This document shows positions 8,426 through 18,047 of a DNA stretch of 47,573 nt, one piece after another. Positions within the stretch are counted from its first letter, which is position 1, and each line of letters opens with the position of its first letter. The translations under genes and the position numbers were made by a program. Under the pieces are notes generated by a model that worked only from the letters and a program-made list of their open reading frames with translations, did no database searches and was not told the origin of the DNA. Origin of the DNA: Clostridia bacterium (lineage in GTDB: Bacteria > Bacillota > Clostridia > Christensenellales > Borkfalkiaceae); NCBI GenBank assembly GCA_017616695.1, contig JAFZXN010000069.1:1-47573 (forward strand), read 5' to 3'.

Positions 8426-11094
8426 AACCGTTAAGATTGGAATTTCAGGGTATAAAGAGCTATTCGGAAAAGGCCGTCGTCGATTTTTCGCTGCTTACAA
8501 AAAGCGGGCTGTTCGGCATTTTCGGCGATACCGGCAGCGGAAAAAGCACTATTCTCGACGCTATGGTGTTTGCTTTATACGGTGAATTTTACGAAAGCGG
8601 CGTTCTGGGTGCCGAGCTTATAAACGCTCGCTCCGACAAAATGTGCGTAGATTTTTCTTTTTCCGTCAAAGAATCCGGTGGCACGGCAGTCTACCGCGCG
8701 CACAGAGAGCTTAAAAGTAAGGGGACGAATAAAAGCCAGCCGCCCCAAAAAGCCTTGTTATACCGCGAGGAGGGGGGCGTTCAATTCTCCGTTGCCGAAA
8801 CCGTATCTACCGTAAACGAAAAGATCGTTTCCGTTATCGGGCTTACTAAAGAACAGTTCGTTAAGTGTATCGTTTTGCCGCAAGGTCAGTTCTCGGCGTT
8901 TTTGTCGCTTACGAGAGCGCCGCGTATCAAGATTATAAGCGCGCTTTTCGATCTCGATAAATACGGCGTCAAATTAAAAAGAAAGCTTGGAGACCTTGCG
9001 GGCGAAATAACGCTTTCTTTGACCGCTTATAACGCCAAGCTCGAACAGTACGCCGACGCTACGAAAGAGCGCGTGGACGAATATAAAAGTAAATTGTCCG
9101 TATCGGAAAAGGCGATAAAAGAGCAGGATGAAATTTTAACTAAAATCAAAGAAGATTTCAGTATTTTTGAAAGAAATTACGTCACGCATAACAAATATTT
9201 GAAATGCGTTTCGCAGCTTGAAGCAATGAAAAAATTCGCTCCGCTCATAGAAAAAAAGCGCGGATATCTTTCTGATTACGAAAGAGCTTTAGACGCATTG
9301 AAAATTTCCGAAAAGCTTGAAAACAAGGGGAAAGTTTCGCTTAATTTGAAAAGCGAAGTCAACGCTTATAAAGAGCGTCTTGATAAATTGAAAAAGGAAA
9401 AAGAGGTTTTCGTCGCGTCTTCTGTCGAAGAGGAAAAGCTCGTTGCGGCGCAATCGGCGTTAAAGTCGCTTGACGATAATTTGTCGCTTATATCTTCCGA
9501 TCGCTTATCCGTTTTAAGCGCGTCTGAAAAAAGAAAGGAATTAAGGCGAAACTTTCTTGAGATCACCGAAAAGCTCGAAAACGTTTCCCGCGATATCGAG
9601 TCGATAAAAAGTAATATATCGGCCGTCGAAAAAGAGATCGAAACGTTTTCTTTTAAAGAAAAGATATCGGCGGCTATCGATTCGTTGACCGCTCGCGCAA
9701 AAAAAGAGTTTATCGAAAACGAGACCGACTTTTTAAACGGACTTGCTTTATCGTGTAACGATCCCGAAACGGTAAGATCGCTCCTTAAAAGAGCGGACGA
9801 ACTAAAATCTGACGTAACTATAGAAGAGGGCGGGCAGATCGTCGCATTAGACGAAGTTAAAGCACTCCTCACCGAAAACGAGCGTCTGACCACCCTTAAA
9901 ACGGAGCTTAACGATAAGTTGTCCCGCTTGGAACTTTCTTTAAAAAAGATCGAGGCGGATAGACAAAAGATCGTTGACGACGGCAAAAATCTTTCGGCTA
10001 CTATCGAAAGCTTTGACAAAAAGCTGGAACAGGCGATTAAAGCCTTCTCGAACGTTTGTTCATATAACGTCGGGGGCGATTACGAAACTTGCCGCCGCAC
10101 CGTGAAAGAACTTAAAATAAAGACCGATCTCGAAATAGATACTTATCGCAAAAAAGCCGAATATTTCGACAAAAATCTGCCTCTTGCGGAAAAGGATCTC
10201 GAATTTACCGAATTAAAACTCGAATCGTCGCTAAACGAGCAGGCTGCTTTGAAAAAGGAGCTTGAAGAAAAGCTCGGTGATATGACTTACAATAGGGCGA
10301 AAGAGGTGGCCGAAGCAGTCTCGGACTACGAACTTATGCGTGAAGAAGTCGAGGGATACGGCAACAGGTTGTTTTCTCTCAAAAAGGAAACGGAAGAAAT
10401 GGCGGCGGCGCTCGAAGGCGGCGATTATTCGACCGAAAATTACGAAAAACGCAAGGCGGAAACGACCGTCGCCGAAGAAAATTATAAAAATTCTTATAAA
10501 GAATATATAAAATTACGAAATTACACCGAAATTTTATCGCAAAATTTTGAAAATAGGTGTATAATAGAAAAAGATTGTAAAAAGATACTCGACGAAAAGA
10601 AGGTTTGCGACGCGCTTTCTGAACTTGTGAAAAGCGACAGGCTTGCCGAGTACGTTGCCGACGAGTATCTTTCCGAGATATGCGTAGACGCGGAAGACAC
10701 GTTGTCGGAGCTGTCCTCCGGCAGATACGGTCTTCGTTACGACGGCGATTTCTACGTTATAGATTACCTTAACGGCGGCGCCGAAAGAAAGACGACCACC
10801 GTTTCGGGCGGCGAACTGTTCCTCGTTTCGTTGTCGCTTGCGTTGGCTCTATCCAAAAGCATAATCTTAAAGAGCAATAAGCCAATCGAGTTTTTCTTCC
10901 TTGACGAAGGTTTTGGCTCGCTCGACGGCGCTCTCGTCGAAACGGTCACGGACAGTCTCGAAAAACTCAGGAACGACAATTTTACGATAGGACTTATTTC
11001 TCACGTCGAGGCTTTAAAAGAACGTATCCCCGCAAAGATAAACGTATCCGGCCCTACGCCCGTAAAGGGTTCGACGCTGACGGTTACCGTATAA
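8422..11094 (+). CDS. sbcC: SbcC (Rad50-like ATPase), without a CxxC zinc hook
   Basis: The SMC-like ATPase partner of SbcD. Walker A GDTGSGKST is at 35-43, the Q-loop region PQGQFSAF at about 153-160, the ABC signature VSGGELF near 794-800 and Walker B FFLDEGFGSLD near 824. The 600 residues between are almost entirely charged coiled coil. At 890 residues it is shorter than the usual 1000 or more. The central turn, where family members carry a CxxC zinc hook, has none: the whole protein contains no CxxC. The turn region around 425-480 holds only one isolated cysteine. The hook normally joins two SbcC dimers, so this protein must dimerise differently or not at all. Confidence 0.93.
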   Translation: MKPLRLEFQGIKSYSEKAVVDFSLLTKSGLFGIFGDTGSGKSTILDAMVFALYGEFYESGVLGAELINARSDKMCVDFSFSVKESGGTAVYRAHRELKSKGTNKSQPPQKALLYREEGGVQFSVAETVSTVNEKIVSVIGLTKEQFVKCIVLPQGQFSAFLSLTRAPRIKIISALFDLDKYGVKLKRKLGDLAGEITLSLTAYNAKLEQYADATKERVDEYKSKLSVSEKAIKEQDEILTKIKEDFSIFERNYVTHNKYLKCVSQLEAMKKFAPLIEKKRGYLSDYERALDALKISEKLENKGKVSLNLKSEVNAYKERLDKLKKEKEVFVASSVEEEKLVAAQSALKSLDDNLSLISSDRLSVLSASEKRKELRRNFLEITEKLENVSRDIESIKSNISAVEKEIETFSFKEKISAAIDSLTARAKKEFIENETDFLNGLALSCNDPETVRSLLKRADELKSDVTIEEGGQIVALDEVKALLTENERLTTLKTELNDKLSRLELSLKKIEADRQKIVDDGKNLSATIESFDKKLEQAIKAFSNVCSYNVGGDYETCRRTVKELKIKTDLEIDTYRKKAEYFDKNLPLAEKDLEFTELKLESSLNEQAALKKELEEKLGDMTYNRAKEVAEAVSDYELMREEVEGYGNRLFSLKKETEEMAAALEGGDYSTENYEKRKAETTVAEENYKNSYKEYIKLRNYTEILSQNFENRCIIEKDCKKILDEKKVCDALSELVKSDRLAEYVADEYLSEICVDAEDTLSELSSGRYGLRYDGDFYVIDYLNGGAERKTTTVSGGELFLVSLSLALALSKSIILKSNKPIEFFFLDEGFGSLDGALVETVTDSLEKLRNDNFTIGLISHVEALKERIPAKINVSGPTPVKGSTLTVTV

Positions 11095-11241
11095 ACTAAA
11101 CGCTTTCAATTAATTCGCCGTTTCATAGTTGCAAAATTCAAACAGAGTAAAATCACTTTAAATCAATAAGATTTTTTCTTTTGCCGTATAATCAATGCTA
11201 TCGTATCGCCGTTTTTTAAGATCGGCGGTAAAGGGTACTAA

Positions 11242-12939
11242 ATGGATAATTTTATCAGAAAAACCGAATTATTATCGCCCGTTACCTTATGGGATGGGTT
11301 TGACGCTTCGTTGCCGCTCAAAGAGAGCAAAGTCAACGAAGAAGTCTACGATAATATCGTTTACAGCCATATGTACTTTTTCGGCAGAGACACCCGGCAG
11401 GGAAGGGTAAGGATATACGGCGTTTACGCGCGCAATAAAAGCGTAAAGAAAAAATCTCCCAAAGCGGGGCTGTTGATAATTCCCGACGTAGGTAAGACGG
11501 TCGATACCGATATCGTCAACGTTTACGTCAAGCAAGGTTACGCCGTGCTGATGATAGATTACAGCGGCGAAAGCCCCGATCTCGAACATTATACCAAATA
11601 TCCGGAATGCGTTTCGTACGCCAATTATTTAAAAGTCGGCAGGGCGATGGATCATTGCGACGAGACCGCCGAAAAGACCGCCTGGTACGAGTGGGTGGCG
11701 GTCGCAAGATACGGTATAAGCTTTTTAAGAAGTCAATTCGAGCTTGAAAAAGTCGGCGTTCTCGGCATAAAGAGCGGCGCGGACATAGGTTGGATGGTCT
11801 GCGGAACGGACAGGCGAGTAGATTGTTTCGTTCCGCTTTTCGGCATGGGTTGGAGAACTTACAGAGGCGTTTACAAGTATTCCGATAAAGAGATGGCGGT
11901 AGACGACGAAAAGTTGAGATTTCTTGCCGCCGTCGATTCGCACGCTTACGTTCAGTACGTTACATGCCCCATTTTCTATATGACGGCGACCAACAGCGCC
12001 GATTTCGATTGCGACAGGGCGATGGATACTTTGATGAGGTTCAAAGGTCAATCGCTGTATCTCAATCTTTCCCCGCGCGCCGACAAGGTGCTCGATCTTA
12101 GCTGCAAGAGCGATATCGATATCTTTTTAGCCAAATATCTGCTCGGTTTTAAGGTCACGATGCCGGCGCTGCCGAAGATAAATATAACCTGCAAAGAAAA
12201 GTATGCCACGGCGACGGTCGAACTCGATTTTTCAGACCTCCTACGCCCGAAAAACGTTACGGTCTATCTTGCCGAAGACGGAGAAAACCCCGCGTTCCGC
12301 GATTGGGTGATAATGGCCCCCCTAAAGGGCAACGAGGAAAACAAAAAATCCTTCGGCTCGGAGATGATCGGCAACAGCAATTTCGTCAACGTTTTTGCCG
12401 TTGCGGAATACAAAAACGGCGTCACCGTCAGTTCGTTGATGACCTGCAAAAAGATACCGAAGACGCCGTCGAGAAAGCTCAATCTCGTATATTCTTCAAA
12501 CGATAAAACTTCGAGTTTTGCCGCTTCTTATCCCGAAAAAGTCGCGCTCGGCGGTCTGTTTTTCGAGGATCAAAAGCCCGTTATTTTCGTCGAAGGAAGC
12601 AACAAGATCTGCGGCGTCGGCTCCGAATACGGGCTGATAAGCTACAAATTCAACGTTCGCAAAGTCGAACTCAACGAGCGTTCGTTGATAGTCATGGACG
12701 TCAATACCGAGCGTTATTCGCTTTTGAAAGTGACGCTCGTCCTCGAAGAAAACGGCAAGGCGACCGATTACGATTTTTCGATAGCTTTAAGCGGCGGCGG
12801 TATCTGGCAGCACGTTATCATAAGGTGTTGCGATTTCAAATCCCCCAAGCGCATTTCGATAAAAGATTACTCGGCTGTCTCGGCGATGAAACTCGAAAGC
12901 GGTTCGCTCTGCATTTTCAATAACATTCTCATCATCTGA
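11242..12939 (+). CDS. Alpha/beta-hydrolase-fold protein with a degenerate active site
   Basis: A 565-residue protein. Residues about 70-310 resemble the acetyl-esterase/dienelactone-hydrolase fold: GLLIIPDVG, YAVLMIDYSGESPD, an elbow at VGVLGIKSGADIGW, and FVPLFGMGW. The elbow should read G-x-S-x-G but reads G175-I-K177-S178-G179, putting lysine where the nucleophilic serine belongs. The later region where the catalytic histidine is expected (LSPRADKVLD) has no histidine either. The C-terminal 250 residues look beta-rich (immunoglobulin-like or carbohydrate-binding-like), but I recognise no family there. No signal peptide, so probably cytoplasmic. It precedes lepB by 41 bases. Either the serine is shifted by one position or this is a non-catalytic relative. 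Confidence 0.65.
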   Translation: MDNFIRKTELLSPVTLWDGFDASLPLKESKVNEEVYDNIVYSHMYFFGRDTRQGRVRIYGVYARNKSVKKKSPKAGLLIIPDVGKTVDTDIVNVYVKQGYAVLMIDYSGESPDLEHYTKYPECVSYANYLKVGRAMDHCDETAEKTAWYEWVAVARYGISFLRSQFELEKVGVLGIKSGADIGWMVCGTDRRVDCFVPLFGMGWRTYRGVYKYSDKEMAVDDEKLRFLAAVDSHAYVQYVTCPIFYMTATNSADFDCDRAMDTLMRFKGQSLYLNLSPRADKVLDLSCKSDIDIFLAKYLLGFKVTMPALPKINITCKEKYATATVELDFSDLLRPKNVTVYLAEDGENPAFRDWVIMAPLKGNEENKKSFGSEMIGNSNFVNVFAVAEYKNGVTVSSLMTCKKIPKTPSRKLNLVYSSNDKTSSFAASYPEKVALGGLFFEDQKPVIFVEGSNKICGVGSEYGLISYKFNVRKVELNERSLIVMDVNTERYSLLKVTLVLEENGKATDYDFSIALSGGGIWQHVIIRCCDFKSPKRISIKDYSAVSAMKLESGSLCIFNNILII

Positions 12940-12980
12940 TATTATTTCGTACGGCCTATGATCGGCCCTCGGCGGTATTT

Positions 12981-13616
12981 ATGACTGATATCAAGGTACA
13001 AGACACTATAACAGAAGAAAGGTCTGTCCGCATAAGTGAATTTCACTCGTGGATAAGATTTTTCGTTATACTTTTCGTCCTTCTGATATCCTTTGAAACG
13101 CTTCGTTCTTCCGTTTTTATGTGCGTTCAGGTGAGCGGAGAGTCGATGATCCCTACGCTGTACAGCAACGACTACCTGCTCGTTGACCGTCAGTCGGATA
13201 TAAGACGGGGCGACATAGTGGTCTTTCATAGCGAAAAACTCAAAAATTATTATCTTTCGCTTCATTATCGCAGTAAGATAAACCAGATAAATTCCGACGG
13301 CGAGTATCTTTTGATAAAGCGAGTCATAGGACTTCCCGGCGACACCGTAAAGACGGAGGACGGAAAGGTCTACGTCAAAAAGGGCGGGGAGACCGAATTT
13401 TGTAAGGTAAACGAGAATTTTGCGCCTTGCAATATCCCGCCGACTTACGTCGAGGAAGGCTGTTTGTTCGTTCTCGGCGACAACAGGGGTAACTCCACCG
13501 ACTCGCGCGACGTGGTAAAAGTCGGGCTCGTTCCCATAAAGGACGTGAAAGGCGTGGTAAGTCAATGGGTGGTCGACAACAAGGATTCGCTTTGGTTCAT
13601 TTATAAAATATTTTAA
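12981..13616 (+). CDS. lepB: Signal peptidase I
   Basis: The membrane protease that removes signal peptides from exported preproteins. A single membrane helix spans about residues 25-45. The catalytic Ser is S55 in VSGESMIPT and the general-base Lys is K113 in LIKRVIGLPGD. Box E follows as LGDNRGNSTDSRD. The 211-residue length and single anchor are typical of Gram-positive SipS-type enzymes. The ribosome binding site is weak, and the start was taken at the first ATG after the preceding gene. An AT-rich hairpin (AAAAACAA at 13652-13659 with TTGTTTTT at 13671-13678) may act as a weak terminator after it. Confidence 0.93.
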   Translation: MTDIKVQDTITEERSVRISEFHSWIRFFVILFVLLISFETLRSSVFMCVQVSGESMIPTLYSNDYLLVDRQSDIRRGDIVVFHSEKLKNYYLSLHYRSKINQINSDGEYLLIKRVIGLPGDTVKTEDGKVYVKKGGETEFCKVNENFAPCNIPPTYVEEGCLFVLGDNRGNSTDSRDVVKVGLVPIKDVKGVVSQWVVDNKDSLWFIYKIF

Positions 13617-13794
13617 CGGCGCTTTGCGGTCGGCAAACGAACGTAAGCCTAAAAAACAAAGATATAATCGTTGTTTTTATGCGTATTTTGCCGAAAGCTT
13701 TCGCGCTTTAGGCGTAACTTATAATCCGGCGCAACCGCCGAGCGTATCACCGACGCGTTAGTCGGAACAACAATCAACGGAGGTCAAAAACCAA

Positions 13795-14637
13795 ATGAGC
13801 TTTAAAATTTCTTCTGATTCCACTTGCGATCTTTCCAACGAGATAGTGGCGGCAAACGATATTTATATCAATCCCATAATGATAACTCTCGGCGGAAAAA
13901 CCTATAAGGATAACGTCGATATCAACATAACCGAGGTCTTGGAATACGTCGACAAGGGCGGCGAACTGCCCAAAACGAGCGCTATTTCCGTAGACGAATA
14001 CAAAGAGCTTTTCAAAAAGCTTTTGTCGGAGTCGGACGAGGTGATTCATTTTACCATTTCGTCGAAGGATTCTTCCTGTTACGACCACGCGGTCGAGGCG
14101 GCAAAAGACTTTAAAGGCGTTTACGTCGTCGACTCGATGCAGCTTTCGAGCGGTCAGGGGCTTTTGATCATGAAGACCTGCGATCTTCGCGCTAAGGGGC
14201 TGACGGCAAAAGAGGCGTTCGACGCCATCGAATCCATCAAGTTGAACGCGAAAACGTCCTTCGTCGTAGATAGGCTCGACTATCTTCATAAAGGCGGAAG
14301 ATGCTCGCTCGTTCAACTGCTCGGCGCAAAGGTTTTAAAGCTGCACCCGCATATCAGCATGGTAGACGGCGCGCTCACCGTCAAGAAAAAATACATGGGC
14401 AATATGCTCCGTTGCATCAAGCAATACGTTGCGGACCTTGCCGAGGAATACACTTCCTACGACAAAACGAGGGTGTTTATCACTCACTGCAACGCCGACG
14501 CGGAATTGGTCGACGCGGCCCGTCAGCTCGTAGAGGAGCTCTTCGACTTTGACGAAATAATCGAAACGCACGCGGGAACGACCGTGGGTTCGCACTGCGG
14601 CAAAAATACGCTCGGCGTTCTGTTTATAGTGGAATAA
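13795..14637 (+). CDS. degV: DegV family fatty-acid-binding protein
   Basis: A 280-residue DegV/FakB-type protein. Such proteins hold a fatty acid for phosphorylation by the FakA kinase, feeding host or environmental fatty acids into phospholipid synthesis. Family marks are the N-terminal ISSDSTCDL, the T-S-A-I-S stretch (LPKTSAIS) at about 62-69, SSKDSSCYDHAVEAA, VVDSMQLSSGQG and the C-terminal GTTVGSHCGKNTLGV. It has a strong ribosome binding site (CGGAGG). A small hairpin CCGAC/GTCGG at 13750-13765 lies just upstream, and no FakA gene is near. Confidence 0.92.
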   Translation: MSFKISSDSTCDLSNEIVAANDIYINPIMITLGGKTYKDNVDINITEVLEYVDKGGELPKTSAISVDEYKELFKKLLSESDEVIHFTISSKDSSCYDHAVEAAKDFKGVYVVDSMQLSSGQGLLIMKTCDLRAKGLTAKEAFDAIESIKLNAKTSFVVDRLDYLHKGGRCSLVQLLGAKVLKLHPHISMVDGALTVKKKYMGNMLRCIKQYVADLAEEYTSYDKTRVFITHCNADAELVDAARQLVEELFDFDEIIETHAGTTVGSHCGKNTLGVLFIVE

Positions 14638-14665
14638 AATCGATCGAAAAACAGGAGATACGTTT

Positions 14666-16444
14666 ATGAAAACGAGAAACGAGGTGCCGGAAAATCTCAA
14701 GTGGAGGACCGACCATATATTTAAAGACGTCAACGAATGGAACGAGAACGCCGAGGCTTTGAAAGGTCGGCTGGATTTTTCCGCGTTCGTAGGCAAGCTC
14801 GGAGATAAAAAGGAGCTTTTGGACTGCTTTAACAAAATGTACGATTGCCTTTCTTTACTTGAAAAATTGTACGTTTACGCAAGTTTGCGCCACGACGAAA
14901 ACACCAAAGATCCGACTTTTACGGGGCTTATGCAAAAGATAGGCGCGCTCGACGTCAAGTTTTCGTCCGAGGTCGCGTTCATTACGCCGGAGCTTACTTC
15001 GCTCGACGAAAAGATCCTTGATTGCTATATTGCCGATCCCGATTTTTCCGATTACGATTACGAATTGAAGTGCATTTTAAAAGAGAAAAAGCACGTTTTG
15101 TCGCAGGAGACCGAAGAGGTGCTGTCGCTCGGCGGTCAGGTCTTCGGTTCGTTCAGGGATATTTTCGGAATGATAGAAAACGCCGATCTTCCTCTGCCGA
15201 CCATTAAAGTTAACGGCGAAAACGTCACCGTATCTCACGGTATGTACGGCGTTTTGCTCCGTTCGTCCGACAGAAAGGTGAGAAAAGAGGCGTTTACCAA
15301 GTATTACAAAGCCTTCCACTCGCTTTTGAAGACTATAACGGCAACTTACGTCGGCAACGTCAATAAAGACGTGTTTTTTGCAAGGGCGAGAAAGTATTCG
15401 TCCTGCCTTGAAATGGCGCTTTCCGAAGAGGACGTGGACATCGCAGTCTATAAAAACCTTTTAAAATACGTCAATAAATACCTGCCGCAGCTTCACAGAT
15501 ACGTTCGCTTGAAAAAGCGCGCGCTGGGCGTTAAGACCATGCATATGTACGATATGTACGTTCCCAACGTCGATAACTGCGAGCTCGAACTTGACTACGA
15601 AGACGCTTTCAAGCTCGTCAAAGAAGGGCTTGCGCCGCTTGGCGACGATTACTTGAAACTTCTTCAGACGGCTCACGACGGCGGTTGGATAGACGTTGAA
15701 GAGACCGACGGCAAGCGTAGCGGCGCCTATTCCATAGGCATTTATTCTTGCAAGCACCCGTACGTTCTTTTGAACTACAACAAGACCACGAGCGATATCT
15801 TTACCATAGCGCACGAACTTGGCCACGCGATACATTCTTATCATTCCAACAAGTATCAGCCGCACGCAAAAGCCAATTACAGGATATTCGTTGCCGAGGT
15901 CGCAAGCACGGTCAACGAAGTGCTTTTATTGAAATACCTTATCGCGACGACCAAAGATATGAAACTCAAGAAATATCTTTTGTCGTATTATACCGAAATG
16001 ATAAAAGGTACGCTCTTCCGTCAGACTATGTTTGCCGAATTCGAGTACGCCGCGCACGAAAAAGCCGCGCAGGGCGAACCGCTCACCGACGAAAGCCTTT
16101 CCGCCGCGTATCTCGAGCTCAATAAAAAGTATTACGGCAGGAGCGTCGTGTCCGACGACGAGATCTCTTACGAATGGGCGAGAATACCGCATTTTTACAA
16201 CGCGTTCTACGTTTACAAATACGCTACGGGCATAATCTCCGCCATTTCGATAGCCGAACGCATTTATAAGCTCGGCGCGCCCGCCGTTGCCGATTACAAG
16301 AAGTTCTTGTCTTCCGGCGGCAGCGACAGCCCCGTGGAGCTTTTAAAACTTGCCGGCGTCGATCTTACCGAAAAAGAAGCTTACGAACTCGCGATGGATT
16401 CTTTCAAAAAAGCGCTCGACGAGTTTGAAAGCATTGAACTTTAA
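14666..16444 (+). CDS. pepF: Oligoendopeptidase F (M3B zinc peptidase)
   Basis: A cytoplasmic metallopeptidase that degrades oligopeptides of about 6-20 residues. Residues 1-200 form the helical N-terminal domain. The zinc site is HELGH at 383-387, with the third ligand E411 in FVAEVAST, followed by NEVLLLKYL. Length 592 residues, normal for PepF. It starts 28 bases after degV with ribosome binding site CAGGAGA, so the two may be co-transcribed. A second, distantly related M3-type peptidase is encoded at 38935-41040, but as a lipoprotein. Confidence 0.95.
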   Translation: MKTRNEVPENLKWRTDHIFKDVNEWNENAEALKGRLDFSAFVGKLGDKKELLDCFNKMYDCLSLLEKLYVYASLRHDENTKDPTFTGLMQKIGALDVKFSSEVAFITPELTSLDEKILDCYIADPDFSDYDYELKCILKEKKHVLSQETEEVLSLGGQVFGSFRDIFGMIENADLPLPTIKVNGENVTVSHGMYGVLLRSSDRKVRKEAFTKYYKAFHSLLKTITATYVGNVNKDVFFARARKYSSCLEMALSEEDVDIAVYKNLLKYVNKYLPQLHRYVRLKKRALGVKTMHMYDMYVPNVDNCELELDYEDAFKLVKEGLAPLGDDYLKLLQTAHDGGWIDVEETDGKRSGAYSIGIYSCKHPYVLLNYNKTTSDIFTIAHELGHAIHSYHSNKYQPHAKANYRIFVAEVASTVNEVLLLKYLIATTKDMKLKKYLLSYYTEMIKGTLFRQTMFAEFEYAAHEKAAQGEPLTDESLSAAYLELNKKYYGRSVVSDDEISYEWARIPHFYNAFYVYKYATGIISAISIAERIYKLGAPAVADYKKFLSSGGSDSPVELLKLAGVDLTEKEAYELAMDSFKKALDEFESIEL

Positions 16445-16550
16445 TATCTCTGTCACGCACAGTTTTTATTGAAAACAAAACGAATTTTCACTTGCTTTGA
16501 TTTCGCGGTCGGGCAATTTACCGCCGTCGGCCGCTTTTAGGGAGAAGGTC

Positions 16551-18041
16551 ATGCCTAACCAGAATATGCCGTATAACCTCGAGGCGGAGCGCTCCGTTTT
16601 AGGGTGTATCTTAATAGATCAGGTCATACAAGCCGATATAATCGGGGAACTGAGAGAAGACGATTTTCTCGTGCCTTCGCACAAGAAGATCTTTTCCGCG
16701 ATGCGCGAACTTGCCAACGTCGACCAACAAATAGATATAATAACTCTTGCCGATAACCTTCAAAAAAACGGTAAGCTCGAAGACGTCGGCGGGATAGCCT
16801 ATCTTACGCTTTTAACGACGGTCATCCCGTCGTCGGCCAACTATAAGCAATATCTCGACCTCGTTTTGCGCGACGGCGTTTTGCGCAGGCTGATAAGCGG
16901 CTCGAATAAGATAATAGAGAACGCGTCGAACAGTAAAGACAGCAATTCTTCTCTCGATTTCGCGCAAAAGACCATCTTCGATATCGCCGAGCAAAAGGAC
17001 AAACATAACCTCGAACCGATAGGCAACTCTTTTCCCGAGGTAATGGATATCTTCGAGCGGCTCGAAAAGGACAAGAATTTCCTTACGGGCTTGAATACGG
17101 GTTTTACCGAGTTCGACAGAATGACCAACGGGCTGCATAAAGGCAATCTTATAATAATCGCCGCGAGACCGTCCGTAGGTAAAACAACTTTCGCCATGAA
17201 TATCGCCGAAAATATAGCTCTTAAGGACGAAAAAGCCGTTATAGCCGTATTTGCGCTCGAAATGACGAAGTTGGAGCTTGCTCAGCGTATGGCGTGCTCG
17301 GTCGGTAACGTCAGCATGGACGACGCCATGAAAGGTAAATTGAGCGAGAAAGATCCCGATTCCCTTTCGAGGTTGTGGGAGGCGTCAAAGCTTATGAATT
17401 CGAGGCGTATTTACGTTGACGAAAGCTCTATCCAGACGCCGCAAAGCGTTTTGAATAAGTGCAGAAGATTGAAAGCGCAGATGGGCAGGCTCGATCTCGT
17501 TATCGTCGACCATATGCAGCTTATGGACTCCACCGAGCAAAAAGAAAGCCGTCAACAGCAGATAACGGATATTTCGAGAAGGCTCAAAACGGCGGCAAAG
17601 GAACTTGACGTTCCGCTCATAGCTTTATCGCAGCTATCTCGTCAGGTGGCTAACCGTAACGGCGGCAAAGGCAGGCCCGTTCTTTCCGACTTAAGGGAAT
17701 CGGGCGCTATAGAACAGGACGCCGACGTCGTTGCTTTTTTGCATAGGCCGGAAGAAAAGACGGAAGAAGGCGAAAACTCTTCGGGCCGTCAGGCTACCGA
17801 AATGAGAGAGGTCCTGATAGAGAAAAACCGTAACGGCAAAACGGGTAACTTCAACGTTTTGTTCAAAGGTATGTACGTTAAATTCGTTAACTTCACTATG
17901 CAACAAGCCCCTGAAAAATATCGCCGTGAAAACGCTTCAAAAGGCGACGACGACGCTCGCACCGCCGTTGAAAAAGTACCTTTCAACCCCGACGATCTCG
18001 ACGTTCCCGATGACGTCAACGATGAAGAGTCACCATTCTGA
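16551..18041 (+). CDS. dnaB: Replicative DNA helicase DnaB (DnaC in Bacillus)
   Basis: The hexameric fork helicase. The N-terminal domain begins PYNLEAERSVLGCIL, followed by a linker helix and the RecA-like domain. That domain has Walker A ARPSVGKTT, Walker B LVIVDHMQLM, motif H4 LSQLSRQVANR and the arginine-finger region DLRESGAIEQDADVV. The acidic C-terminal tail (about 465-496) is typical. I start at ATG 16551, preceded by GGGAGAAGG. An in-frame TTG at 16497 would add 18 non-conserved residues and has no good binding site. No intein. The loader genes are at 4672-7050. Confidence 0.95.
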   Translation: MPNQNMPYNLEAERSVLGCILIDQVIQADIIGELREDDFLVPSHKKIFSAMRELANVDQQIDIITLADNLQKNGKLEDVGGIAYLTLLTTVIPSSANYKQYLDLVLRDGVLRRLISGSNKIIENASNSKDSNSSLDFAQKTIFDIAEQKDKHNLEPIGNSFPEVMDIFERLEKDKNFLTGLNTGFTEFDRMTNGLHKGNLIIIAARPSVGKTTFAMNIAENIALKDEKAVIAVFALEMTKLELAQRMACSVGNVSMDDAMKGKLSEKDPDSLSRLWEASKLMNSRRIYVDESSIQTPQSVLNKCRRLKAQMGRLDLVIVDHMQLMDSTEQKESRQQQITDISRRLKTAAKELDVPLIALSQLSRQVANRNGGKGRPVLSDLRESGAIEQDADVVAFLHRPEEKTEEGENSSGRQATEMREVLIEKNRNGKTGNFNVLFKGMYVKFVNFTMQQAPEKYRRENASKGDDDARTAVEKVPFNPDDLDVPDDVNDEESPF

Positions 18042-18047
18042 TAGTAT

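Noticed and set aside
16497-16550. Upstream TTG start for dnaB
   Set aside because: It adds 18 unconserved residues, while ATG 16551 has an AGGGAGAAGG site at the right distance.
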